Shown piece after piece: positions 53,259 to 61,425 of a DNA stretch of 64,000 bases (its first letter is position 1; each line of letters begins with the position of its first letter). Origin of the DNA: Paenibacillus kyungheensis (GTDB lineage: Bacteria; Bacillota; Bacilli; Paenibacillales; Paenibacillaceae). The translations under genes and the position numbers were made by a program. The notes beneath the pieces are model-generated. The model was not told where the DNA came from. It did no database searches and saw nothing but the letters and a program-made list of their open reading frames with translations. The DNA lies in the NCBI RefSeq assembly GCF_028606985.1, contig NZ_CP117416.1, positions 2,642,001 to 2,706,000 of the forward strand, written 5' to 3'.

Positions 53259-53720
53259 TCAAATGTTTTTTAGATCAATGTCGATTCGTGTTTCCAAAAA
53301 ACCTATAATTATGCCTAAATTATAACTAATTTGAGAAGAATTTTTCTCGATGACTCCTTTTTTTACTATATTCCCCAATTCTTTATATGCTGTTTTGTCT
53401 GTTTTTTTCATATATATTTTAAAATCTTCTAATCTACGTAATGGCTTTGATAAATCATACAAGTTCTGCAGATCATTCGGAGATCTTTCAAGGAGTATTT
53501 TAATACTTTCTAATTCATTTCTTAAAGCTTCTTTATCCTCTTTAAAAGCTTTCAACCGAAAAGATCTATTGATTTTTCTTTTAAGACTAGACGTTGTTAT
53601 CAGCAAAAAAATTGTTATAAAAAAACTTATAACTGTAATCCAAGAACCTATATCACCTAAATTTCCCCAAAGGTTAAAAAAGGAGTTAGAATGTTGTAAT
53701 GATACATTTGTGTGGTTCAG
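53259..53720 (-). CDS. Unknown membrane-anchored protein with uncertain start
   Basis: The frame contains one transmembrane helix (WITVISFFITIFLLITTSSL) followed by a positively charged KRKINRSFRLK, then a cytosolic, probably coiled-coil domain of about 100 residues (KEALRNELESIKILLERSPNDL). The only canonical start, TTG 53606, would cut the helix in half. Upstream the frame stays open to GAGAGGTG at 53731-53738 with no ATG, GTG or TTG; CTG 53720 is the best candidate. No family recognised. Operon with the gene at 52813. Confidence 0.5.
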   Translation of the reverse strand: MNHTNVSLQHSNSFFNLWGNLGDIGSWITVISFFITIFLLITTSSLKRKINRSFRLKAFKEDKEALRNELESIKILLERSPNDLQNLYDLSKPLRRLEDFKIYMKKTDKTAYKELGNIVKKGVIEKNSSQISYNLGIIIGFLETRIDIDLKNI

Positions 53721-53734
53721 ACCGTCCGTCCACC

Positions 53735-54053
53735 TCTCAATTATAAATTGATATTCTTATAATTTTTAGTTTATATTTATTTGTAATAATATCACTTAAA
53801 TGATTTTTAAATTTTTTTCAGAAGTAGCGTTTACGTTCTTTTATTCCTACCCATACGTATGCTAGGTATATGGAACATACTGAACCAAAAGCATATATAT
53901 CCGTAGTATGAATTTTATGTTAGCAGATGTATTCTTTTTTATTGAGTTTTACTGAATTATTTTTAAATAATTATATTGAATTTCACATTTACTCTTTATT
54001 TTAAAATTAAAAACTATCGAATAATTTCTCATGTAATAAATTAGTAAGATTAG
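53735..54053. other. AT-rich intergenic region
   Basis: No open frame with a ribosome binding site and no strong hairpin seen. It separates the membrane pair from the ParA operon and presumably holds the promoter of the pair. Confidence 0.4.
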
Positions 54054-54731
54054 TCATATAATATTTACATTTTCCAATCTTATAACTGCTTCTCTGGTTA
54101 ACTGATTTTTCAATCTCATTTTTGAAGCTATATTTAATTGAGATTCGCTTACTTTCAGCATAAAGAAATCTACAATAAATATTTCTTTTAAAACTCCAGA
54201 TTTTTCAGCTGCGTATTGAATTAAATCGATATTGGTATCACTTAATTGCCTAAAATTCAAAAGATCAGTTGGATTAGAATTAGAATGATGTACTAATTCT
54301 GAATAAGCACTATACAAATCATCCAAATCTTTTTTTTTGCTTAAAGAACCTTCTAATCTTACACTCATTTTCCTTCTTTCATGTTTTCTAATTGAATGTT
54401 CTAAAAGATGAGGGTGAAAATGTGCATATAAAATTCTATATAATTTTTCAATTAATAACCGCAAAAGAGAATCAATTAAATATTTATCATTAATAGGTAT
54501 AATTAATAAAATTCTACTCATATAAACTTTAAACTCATTCAATAAATTATAAAAATTCACACTTTCGTATTCTACTCCATCAAAACAACTACCCATTACA
54601 AAAAAATCATTCATTAAAAAGTATAGTTCTTTCAAAGCTTCAACTTCATTTGCTGATAATTTTGAAAAGAAGTTAGGAAAATTAACTTCAATATAATCAA
54701 TATAATTATTCACAATCCATGAATTAACCAT
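54054..54731 (-). CDS. Unknown helical protein with SxxxH motif (possible HEPN-like), ParA operon
   Basis: 225 residues from ATG 54731, with AAGGAGAAC inside the preceding gene; the open frame reaches 54785 without support. All-helical by eye: LLRLLIEKLYRILYAHFHPHLLEHSIRKHERR, then LDDLYSAYSELVHHSNSNP. The YSELVHHS segment resembles the Y..LS..H motif of DUF5677/HEPN-like proteins, also seen in the gene at 56156. HEPN proteins are often RNases or their relatives in defence and toxin loci. Overlaps the previous gene by 8 nt, third in the ParA operon. Confidence 0.6.
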   Translation of the reverse strand: MVNSWIVNNYIDYIEVNFPNFFSKLSANEVEALKELYFLMNDFFVMGSCFDGVEYESVNFYNLLNEFKVYMSRILLIIPINDKYLIDSLLRLLIEKLYRILYAHFHPHLLEHSIRKHERRKMSVRLEGSLSKKKDLDDLYSAYSELVHHSNSNPTDLLNFRQLSDTNIDLIQYAAEKSGVLKEIFIVDFFMLKVSESQLNIASKMRLKNQLTREAVIRLENVNII

Positions 54732-55107
54732 CTTTGTTCTCCTTGTTATTTCTAGAAAATCTGTTAATAATCTGTGTAACTTCATTTGTATGCACGAGAC
54801 CTTTGTATTCCAATAAATCCAATGTCACCTTCTTAAAAGTGCTTATATTAAATTTCAAGTTTTCTTCTGTGTTTGCTTCTACTTCTCTAATAATTCTTGC
54901 TAATAAAGCTGTTCTACTATCATATAAATAATCTTTTAAACTCTTCTCGACTTTTAATTTTTCACTTAGCGCTTTAATATCATTATTATTTCGGAAAATT
55001 TCTTTTGATAAAATTGTAGGAATTAATACTGCATAGAAGTCCATCTTCGTCTGCTCAATATCTCTCTTAACCTCTAACAATTTAATTCGCTTCCACAGTA
55101 TCATCAT
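54724..55107 (-). CDS. Unknown small helical protein, ParA operon
   Basis: 127 residues if ATG 55107 is used; TTG 55080, just after the ParA stop with GGAAG upstream, would give the more natural start LLEVKRDIEQTKMDFYAVLIP. Charged, helical (DIKALSEKLKVEKSLKDYLYD, TALLARIIREVEANTEENL); no family recognised. Overlaps ParA by 26 nt and the next gene by 8 nt, so all three are translationally coupled. Could be the partner or cargo adaptor of the ATPase. Confidence 0.6.
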   Translation of the reverse strand: MMILWKRIKLLEVKRDIEQTKMDFYAVLIPTILSKEIFRNNNDIKALSEKLKVEKSLKDYLYDSRTALLARIIREVEANTEENLKFNISTFKKVTLDLLEYKGLVHTNEVTQIINRFSRNNKENKDG

Positions 55108-55981
55108 TATTCATCACTTCCACTCTTTTAAGGAATTCGTCACATATTTTAATCATCATTTCGTCTAAATTTTTATCATTTCTGTCTATGATATTCTTAT
55201 CAAATGTTGAAGTAGATAATTTATTCGATTCATGAAAACGACTCTCAAAAATGTAGATTTTATTATTTATAACAATATCGGCCACTTCTAAGCCTTCAAT
55301 AAATTCTGATTGTTTAGGTTTAGTATTAAGTTGTACCCTTGTCCACATTATACCTAAATTTTTAGGTTGCGCATGTTTGAAAACAGTGTTTCTTTGAGAA
55401 TGTACAATATCTTTTACAACTCGTTCTAACAAATCTATACCTAAGACAGAATAAGCATCTGGCATAGCGGGAACAAAATAATAATCACTTGTGTAAAAAG
55501 ACATTTCTGTATATACAGAATAAGTAGGTGGACAATCCAAAAAAATAAAATCATATTTTTCTCTTAACTTCTCTTCGAGAATATAGTCCATTAATTTATT
55601 AGGAGTACTAGGATTTTGCTGCCTTTGTAAAAAAATTGTTTCTAATTCACCAGGAATTAAATCTAAATTATCATTAAGATCTAATATGACGTGTTTTCTA
55701 GTCATGCCTATCATATCCTTATTGAAAATATTATCAACCGAACACTTATAATCAATACTTTTGTCTTCTTTATAGTAAGTAGTTTCTTTGTTGAATCTTT
55801 CTAATAATGATTGAGTAAGATTAGCTTGAGGATCAATGTCTACCAACAGTACTTTAACCGAAGATCCATCAGGATAGCTGTAACGTTCTGATAAATAAAG
55901 TGCTATTTCTCTACAAAGAGTGGTTTTTCCAACTCCGCCTTTCATATTAATAAAAGAAATAACGTTTGCTTCTTTATTCAT
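55082..55981 (-). CDS. ParA/MinD-like Walker ATPase
   Basis: 299 residues from ATG 55981 (AGAAGGAGA). The deviant Walker A motif FINMKGGVGKTTLCREIA (residues about 10-27), VLLVDIDPQANLTQSL (A' motif) and FIFLDCPPTYSVYTEMSF (Walker B) mark a ParA-type ATPase. Classical ParA moves plasmids or chromosomes, or positions cargo, by ATP-driven DNA binding. There is no N-terminal HTH, and no ParB gene or parS site is near, so it is an orphan. It leads a three-gene overlapping operon with two unknown proteins. Confidence 0.88.
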   Translation of the reverse strand: MNKEANVISFINMKGGVGKTTLCREIALYLSERYSYPDGSSVKVLLVDIDPQANLTQSLLERFNKETTYYKEDKSIDYKCSVDNIFNKDMIGMTRKHVILDLNDNLDLIPGELETIFLQRQQNPSTPNKLMDYILEEKLREKYDFIFLDCPPTYSVYTEMSFYTSDYYFVPAMPDAYSVLGIDLLERVVKDIVHSQRNTVFKHAQPKNLGIMWTRVQLNTKPKQSEFIEGLEVADIVINNKIYIFESRFHESNKLSTSTFDKNIIDRNDKNLDEMMIKICDEFLKRVEVMNNDDTVEAN

Positions 55982-56061
55982 TTTTATATCTCCTTCTAAA
56001 TTTTTATATTAAATTATATATTTATATCTTCGATCAAAATCTTTAGAATTTGTTTATAAAG

Positions 56062-56155
56062 TTTCAGCTAATGTTCTGATAAGCACGATTCAACTTAAGT
56101 TGGACATACGGCAAATGAGGAACCGAGGATGAATGTCCACAGCGTAAATAATCTG
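56062..56155 (-). other. Folded element after the DUF5677-like gene
   Basis: Less AT-rich than its surroundings. TGGACAT (56101-56107) and ATGTCCA (about 56133-56139) are inverted, next to the 12-bp palindrome CAACTTAAGTTG (56091-56102). It begins right after the gene's stop. It has no T run, so it is not a typical terminator. It vaguely recalls integron attC sites, but without the paired core sites. Confidence 0.35.
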
Positions 56156-57010
56156 TTAGGTGATTTTAATCTCTGCTTTAGGTACGCTTCCTAGCTCTTC
56201 CTTAAGAGATTTTTTCATGTCTTTCATTAATTCCTTCATTCTTTTATTTATATATTTATTTGTCTCATTTTTTGATGAATTATAGTAGTCCTTTAATTCA
56301 TCAAGCGCAGATTCTAATAATTGAATAGCATCTTTCACTAACTGATAAGAGTTCTTCTCAGTTCTTACATCCTTAAAATCTTCGCCATCAACTGTTACAA
56401 TAAGCTCAAACAATTTAGAAAACACAAAAACCACAATCATCCTAACAAGCAAACTATCATTCACTTTGGTAACTGTATAGTTAAAATTTTCATCTAAATA
56501 GTTACCAACTATACCGAAATTGCAATGAGCATAAGTAGAAAGCAAATCATAAAAATTGTAAAAATAATTTTTATCTGCTCCTAACTTGAATTTACTAGGA
56601 TTCTCTTGCTTTCCAATTATTTCTTTATCTCGGTTCACTATAGAGCCATCTTGTTGAACATTGTAATGAGCGAGCGAAATTCTCAATGGGTGTTCGATAA
56701 ACTGATCAATTTTGTCATCATTTTCGTGTAAATATCTACAACTCAAGTAATTTTCAAATATACTTCTTACTAATATAAATACATCTTCGTTTAAATCTTC
56801 CTTTAAAAGATTTTTTATAGAAATAAGCGTTTTTAAGCTTTTTGTAAAAACAAAGTACTCAAAGTCATACACTAATTGAATGGTTTTCTTCTGAAACTTT
56901 ATATCATTCAATAACCCATAAGGAAATGAAGAATATTCAACAAACTTCCTTGATTCAAAAACAAATTTATTAATAATCTTATCTAACTTTTTTATTAATT
57001 CTTCATCCAT
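56156..57010 (-). CDS. DUF5677-like (HEPN-type fold) protein
   Basis: 284 residues from ATG 57010 after AGAGGG. The central pattern NEDVFILVRSIFENYLSCRYLHEN and, about 70 residues on, YFYNFYDLLSTYAHCNFG match the DUF5677 family, whose R..FE and LS..xH motifs suggest a HEPN-like helical fold. The C-terminus is a lysine-rich helix (KYINKRMKELMKDMKKSLKEEL). Function unknown; such proteins are frequent in accessory and defence regions. It sits 174 bp upstream of the ParA operon, on the same strand. Confidence 0.72.
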   Translation of the reverse strand: MDEELIKKLDKIINKFVFESRKFVEYSSFPYGLLNDIKFQKKTIQLVYDFEYFVFTKSLKTLISIKNLLKEDLNEDVFILVRSIFENYLSCRYLHENDDKIDQFIEHPLRISLAHYNVQQDGSIVNRDKEIIGKQENPSKFKLGADKNYFYNFYDLLSTYAHCNFGIVGNYLDENFNYTVTKVNDSLLVRMIVVFVFSKLFELIVTVDGEDFKDVRTEKNSYQLVKDAIQLLESALDELKDYYNSSKNETNKYINKRMKELMKDMKKSLKEELGSVPKAEIKIT

Positions 57011-57330
57011 GAGTTATCCCTCTTTATTTTAGAGTAATTTGAGCTAACGTTATATATGAACTTCTGTAGCTTCTCTCGAAATTATATATTTATAAACTTC
57101 ACAAACTTCAAATCTATTGCAGTATTCACGAACTCTCTAATGCTCTTCTTCAAGACCTATGCGTTCGATTCAATGGACTTTGAATATTACCAATATTACG
57201 ATTACTAAAATACTACACCGAAGATCTGCTCCATTCTCTATAAGATGAGTATAAAATTAACACTTTAACGAATGGATTTTACTCCTTATATTATCATTAT
57301 CTCCGATATTTTGGAAATGATTTTCATTCA
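57011..57330. other. Intergenic region upstream of the DUF5677-like gene
   Basis: No gene seen. It marks the edge of the AT-rich insertion; no direct repeat or tRNA-derived attachment site was recognised. Confidence 0.4.
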
Positions 57331-57332
57331 AA

Positions 57333-57373
57333 AAAGAGGGCTTTTAGATGATATTCATCTAAAAGCCCTCTTT
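57333..57373. terminator. Very strong bidirectional terminator after PL10 gene
   Basis: A 19-bp perfect stem (57333-57351 with 57355-57373) has a 3-nt loop, with A and T runs on both sides. It lies 46 bp beyond the pectate lyase stop. Confidence 0.85.
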
Positions 57374-57418
57374 CCTTCAGCAATCATCATTATTTTTTAA
57401 AATAAAGTATACGATCTA

Positions 57419-58369
57419 TCAGCTCGGTGACCAGTTACCATACCACGCATAACCCGTTCTTCTTTCCTGATCAATATCACTTAACTTATACTTCACAATA
57501 CCATCCCGTCCGACAAAGATCGGCTTGTTCGTATTCAATTCATAAAATCTCGCCCAGATCGGCTTGGTCACACTGGCATCATTAACCACTACTACATCAT
57601 TATTCGCTTTTACCACTTTGATCCCTACAATTTGCACAGCTTTGAACCAGTCTTCAGCAGCTTTGATAGAACTCGCAATTTGCGAAGTCGAAGGTCTGGT
57701 TTTGAGGAATTTCACAATCGTTGCACTTTCTTTGGAGCTCAGTGAAGGCACTTCATAGATGCGCGCTGCCGCAGGTTGGAGTGTATTGGAATCATGTTGT
57801 TGACCCCATACGGTTAGTTTGCCTCCTGACGTGACTTGAGTTTTCAATAGGCAAGTGACTCCTTTATCGACAGACTGTTTGCTTTTACTCGCTAGATTGC
57901 TATCGATAAATGCAAAGTCGCCTTTTTTATTAGCAACTTCATCCAGTAGAATCATCACATTGATCATCGCATCATCATTATATGTAATATGCGTATGATA
58001 CCCGGAGCTTTGATAAACTTGTGGCCATCCGCCATTAGCATATTGCATATTGATTAGAAAATTAATGCCTTTGATCGCAGCAGCCGAATATTTGCTATCT
58101 TTGGTTTTGGTATATTCACTGGCCAGTCTGCGAATCTCAGTATACGTTGCTTTGTTGTCGATCGTCGATTTTGCCCAATCTCCACTCGTTTCTGCATAAT
58201 CCTTTTTCCAGCCACCATCTGCTTGTTGATTTTTGATAATATCTGCCAGGCTTGCTGTTGTTCCCGAAGCATCTGCCGCCATAATCGTAGTGGTAGGTTG
58301 TAACAGCGCCACCGGTACAGACATGAGCATAGTGAAAGCGAGCGCAATCGATATTCTGTTGTTTTTCAT
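57419..58369 (-). CDS. Secreted PL10 pectate lyase
   Basis: 316 residues with a signal peptide ending near IMAA. Family motifs: QQADGGWKKDY, QYANGGWPQVYQ, ITYNDDAMINVM, VWGQQHDSNTLQPAAARIYEVPSL and the C-terminal WARFYELNTNKPIFVGRDG with YKLSDIDQERRTGYAWYGNW, all typical of PL10 enzymes. These cleave polygalacturonate by calcium-assisted beta-elimination outside the cell. Full length for a single-domain PL10. A perfect cre site lies 31 bp upstream. Confidence 0.93.
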   Translation of the reverse strand: MKNNRISIALAFTMLMSVPVALLQPTTTIMAADASGTTASLADIIKNQQADGGWKKDYAETSGDWAKSTIDNKATYTEIRRLASEYTKTKDSKYSAAAIKGINFLINMQYANGGWPQVYQSSGYHTHITYNDDAMINVMILLDEVANKKGDFAFIDSNLASKSKQSVDKGVTCLLKTQVTSGGKLTVWGQQHDSNTLQPAAARIYEVPSLSSKESATIVKFLKTRPSTSQIASSIKAAEDWFKAVQIVGIKVVKANNDVVVVNDASVTKPIWARFYELNTNKPIFVGRDGIVKYKLSDIDQERRTGYAWYGNWSPS

Positions 58370-58399
58370 ATCAATAAATCTCCTTTAGCATCCATTTTT

Positions 58400-58413
58400 T
58401 GATAACGCTTACA
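58400..58413. promoter_or_regulatory. CcpA cre site upstream of the pectate lyase
   Basis: TGATAACGCTTACA matches TGWNANCGNTNWCA at all defined positions, 31 bp before the start codon. Confidence 0.65.
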
Positions 58414-58573
58414 GATATTAATAGCGAGTTTAGTCTATTTTTTTATTTTTGTAAATAATTTCCTTTTAATTTGATATTAGATATAAAAAAACAGATCAAA
58501 GCTATAATAAATAGCTCGATCTGTTATGTGATTGGTCATTATTTGTGTTGTTGAACCGAAATTATCTTTACAT

Positions 58574-59179
58574 TTATTCGATCTTCGCACCCAAAGAACG
58601 TGCTAATAAGACAGCCTGTTCTCGATCTAACTTGGTGTTTTTGATCACCAGCACTTTCATATCTACCCCTTCAAGATTTGCACCTCTAAGGTCTGTTCCA
58701 TGTAGATTGGCTTTGATTAATACTGCTCCGGTTAGATCGCATTTTCTCAAGTCTGCTAGGGAGAGATCCGCATTAGAGAAATCTGTTTCGTAGAATTTAA
58801 TCTCTCGCAAATCTTGCTTTTTGAATATCGTATAGCTCAAATTCGTATACGACCAATCGCCCTGATTGAGCGTGATCCCATCCATTTGAGCGCCGGCAAA
58901 GTCCGAACCTGTCATTTTGCACAAGTTGAATTTGGCGACAAACAGATTCGCACCAGTAAATGAGCAATTTTCAAAAGCGGATTCGGTATGTATCGAACCG
59001 TTCAATGTTGCTCCCTTAAAATCACACTCGATAAATCGGCAATAACTGGTTTCTATTTCATCCATCGATACATTCATAAATGTGCATTTTTTGAACGTAC
59101 AACGAATCAGTTCACCATACCGCAAATCTCGTCCATCAAATTCTACTGCATCGTATTCTTGATCTTTATATTGATACAC
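58574..59179 (-). CDS. Pentapeptide repeat protein
   Basis: 201 residues, GTG start 59179 after GGAGG. Tandem A(D/N)LXX-type pentapeptides run through the chain (for example DFSNADLSLADLRKCDLTGA and ANLHGTDLRGANLEGVDM), giving a right-handed quadrilateral beta helix. Relatives include Qnr/MfpA DNA-gyrase protectors and McbG-like immunity factors, but many have no known role. Two-block architecture with a central break (GDWSYTNLSYTIF) is Qnr-like in outline. Monocistronic. Confidence 0.85.
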   Translation of the reverse strand: MYQYKDQEYDAVEFDGRDLRYGELIRCTFKKCTFMNVSMDEIETSYCRFIECDFKGATLNGSIHTESAFENCSFTGANLFVAKFNLCKMTGSDFAGAQMDGITLNQGDWSYTNLSYTIFKKQDLREIKFYETDFSNADLSLADLRKCDLTGAVLIKANLHGTDLRGANLEGVDMKVLVIKNTKLDREQAVLLARSLGAKIE

Positions 59180-59304
59180 AATAGACCTCCAAAATAAATA
59201 AAATCATCTAAGCAAATCCATTTTAATATACCATATAGGTGTCAAGTCCCTGCTTAAATGATGTTAAAAGTCAATCCATTTTTTGTAGAGGTAGCAGTAT
59301 GGTT

Positions 59305-59456
59305 TTGACAAATTTCTGGATCTCATGCTATCGTATAAAGCAATTACATATCTGGATTGTAACCGCTTACGTGGGCAAAACCTATAAGACTATGTTGGAA
59401 GAAGACTGCTCTTCTTTCTATCGTAGCTTTGGGTTTTGCCCTTTTTGTGTATTTAC
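59305..59456 (+). promoter_or_regulatory. Promoter, cre-like site and terminator-like leader of the SLH esterase gene
   Basis: TTGACA (59305-59310) and TATCGT (59329-59334) are 18 bp apart. About 20 nt into the transcript lies TGTAACCGCTTACG (59358-59371, one mismatch from cre), then a large hairpin: GGGCAAAACC pairs with GGTTTTGCCC, inner arms AAGAAGA/TCTTCTT, ending in TTTTT near 59452-59456, about 45 nt before the start codon. No plus-strand gene lies upstream, so this is likely a regulated leader. The rest of 59180-59304 shows no gene. Confidence 0.55.
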
Positions 59457-59499
59457 AAAAATCATTCCAGATGAATCAAGCTAACATTAAGGAGGAATT

Positions 59500-61152
59500 A
59501 TGTTGAGAAAAAAAGTAAGTATTTACGGGGTGACAATCTTTGCTTTGTTAATGATTCCAGTAGTATTCATCTCCAAACCTTCGATCGCAGAAGCTTCGTC
59601 TGTACAGTCGGTAGTCGCCAACACGTATATCGGTGACGCAGGAACTATGGTGGAGTCATTTGATATCACTGTGAATAACATCAGTACATATGATGATCTG
59701 CAAGCTAGCGACCTGGATATTACAGGTAATTATAACGGTTATCCGCTAAATGAAGCTGGCGAGATTGTACAACAGAATTACGATAATGATGGTATAGAAC
59801 TATCGATCAACGATCAGACGATTCATATGAAAGTGGCTCCATTCCGATATCCGGGTGGTTATGTATCACCATTCGCTGTTACAAGCAGTACCTATCCCGA
59901 TCTATCTTTTACCAAAGAAAAGGTAACCAAAGTGAATACACGTACAGTCGATGATTTTAAATCCAGTTCATTTACAGCAAGCAATGGAGCGACTTTACCT
60001 TATCGGTTAAAAGAAACGTCATCTACAAAGCCGCAACCTTTAGTTGTCTGGCTTCATGGCGGTGGTGAATTTGGAACCGATAATATGAAGCAATTAACCG
60101 AGAATCGCGGAGCTACGGTCTGGACAGAATCAGGGAAAGACACTTCTGTGCTCGCTGTACAATATCCGCAAAATTACGGTTGGGCGATCTATAATAATCC
60201 GGTAGAATTACCACAAATGCAAGCGTACTTCACTCTTCAATATGAACTGATTCAACAGTTGGTAGACGAAGGAAAAGTTGATCCAGAGCGAATTTATCTG
60301 GTCGGTGTATCTAGTGGTGGCGGTGGTGCACTTCGATTTATGATGCAGTACCCTGATCTATTTGCAGGTAGTATTGTGATTGCAGCCAAAGATGCAGTTG
60401 CCGATTACAAAGGAAGTGTAGAACCATTCAAGCAAGCACTTCAACCTTTAACCGATACTCCGATCTGGCTGATCCATGCAGAAAATGATCCGACTACAGA
60501 TAGCAGAACTACTACATTATCTTATCAAGCATTGACTGAACTGGGATCAACTAAAGTCAAGCAAACGCTGTATAGCGATGAATTTATGACAGAACACCAT
60601 TTCTACAATAAAATGTTGCACTGGTCATGGGTTCCTGCATTTAACAATTCTGAAGTCGTTAACTGGTTATTTGATCAATCCCGATCCAATCAGATTGTTC
60701 ATGCCAACCTAGCAGACGATGCAACAGTTACACGTGCTCAATTAGCACATGCACTTGCGAATGTTCTTCAACTACCTGAACCGACAGCCACACCATCATT
60801 TGCAGATATTTCAAATTCAGATATCAACAAACAGATTCAACAGGTGACTGCTCAAGGGTTGATGAAAGGAATGACAGCAACTACATTTGCACCTGATGAC
60901 AAAGTGACTCGTGCTCAATTAGCTACCGTTATCTCTAACTGGATCAATATGACACAGCAATCTACAGAGTCGAAGTCTCCAATTGTTGTTACTGATGTAC
61001 CTCAACAACACTGGGCCTATGCTTCTATCGAACATGTCTTACAGATGAAATTAATGAAAAATGACTCAACTTCTCTATTCCACCCTGCTCAACAGGTCAC
61101 TGGCAAAGAAGTCAATCAGCTACTAGCAGAGATAGCACAATCTCATTCATAA
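59500..61152 (+). CDS. SLH-anchored esterase/peptidase-like alpha/beta hydrolase
   Basis: 550 residues, ATG 59500 after AAGGAGGAA; signal peptide ends near AEAS. An N-terminal beta domain precedes the alpha/beta-hydrolase (about 155-400): oxyanion loop LVVWLHGGGEFGTDN, nucleophile elbow VGVSSGGGGALR, acid region LIHAENDPTTDS and histidine in TEHHFYNKMLHWSW. This resembles the COG4099 'predicted peptidase' and feruloyl/acetyl-esterase group. Three SLH domains follow (VTRAQLAHALANVLQL, GLMKGMTATTFAPDDKVTRAQLA, LMKNDSTSLFHPAQQVT). It is probably a cell-surface esterase acting on plant polysaccharides. Confidence 0.85.
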   Translation: MLRKKVSIYGVTIFALLMIPVVFISKPSIAEASSVQSVVANTYIGDAGTMVESFDITVNNISTYDDLQASDLDITGNYNGYPLNEAGEIVQQNYDNDGIELSINDQTIHMKVAPFRYPGGYVSPFAVTSSTYPDLSFTKEKVTKVNTRTVDDFKSSSFTASNGATLPYRLKETSSTKPQPLVVWLHGGGEFGTDNMKQLTENRGATVWTESGKDTSVLAVQYPQNYGWAIYNNPVELPQMQAYFTLQYELIQQLVDEGKVDPERIYLVGVSSGGGGALRFMMQYPDLFAGSIVIAAKDAVADYKGSVEPFKQALQPLTDTPIWLIHAENDPTTDSRTTTLSYQALTELGSTKVKQTLYSDEFMTEHHFYNKMLHWSWVPAFNNSEVVNWLFDQSRSNQIVHANLADDATVTRAQLAHALANVLQLPEPTATPSFADISNSDINKQIQQVTAQGLMKGMTATTFAPDDKVTRAQLATVISNWINMTQQSTESKSPIVVTDVPQQHWAYASIEHVLQMKLMKNDSTSLFHPAQQVTGKEVNQLLAEIAQSHS

Positions 61153-61170
61153 TGAACCAAATAAACAGCG

Positions 61171-61204
61171 AAACGGTATCTTATTAAAAAGATACCGTTT
61201 TTTT
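61171..61204 (+). terminator. Terminator after the SLH esterase gene
   Basis: AAACGGTATCTT pairs with AAGATACCGTTT around a 6-nt loop, followed by TTTT. The following 61205-61425 is AT-rich promoter space with nothing else seen. Confidence 0.82.
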
Positions 61205-61425
61205 GTTGCTTCTATTACGAATTTGGGCTACTTTTAATAGATATGACTTGTATCATATCGATGTATTTTTCACAATTCAATTACTAAGTGTTCTAAAATT
61301 GTTCACATTTAAATGACATTATTATTAACGAAGTCAAGTTACAGAATTCACCTACTATAAACAGTGATATAATTACTACATTATATAGTATAAAATTTTA
61401 ATTATATAGAAATGGGTAGATAATA

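Noticed and set aside
54054-55981. Plasmid partition locus (parABS)
   Set aside because: No ParB-like protein, no parS repeats and no replication gene nearby; only the ATPase is recognisable.
56062-56160. Integron attC site
   Set aside because: One end resembles a core site (ACCTAAC on the minus strand), but the other end does not match GTTRRRY, no integrase is present, and integrons are not expected in this lineage.
59371-59456. Possible c-di-GMP (GEMM-I) riboswitch because of GGGCAAAACC
   Set aside because: Only this short string fits; the second conserved helix and the tetraloop receptor elements are absent. A similar GTGGGCAAACC at 62464 is also isolated.
59239-59484. An 81-codon open frame before the SLH esterase
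   Set aside because: It is the structured leader and promoter of the esterase read in one frame; no ribosome binding site.
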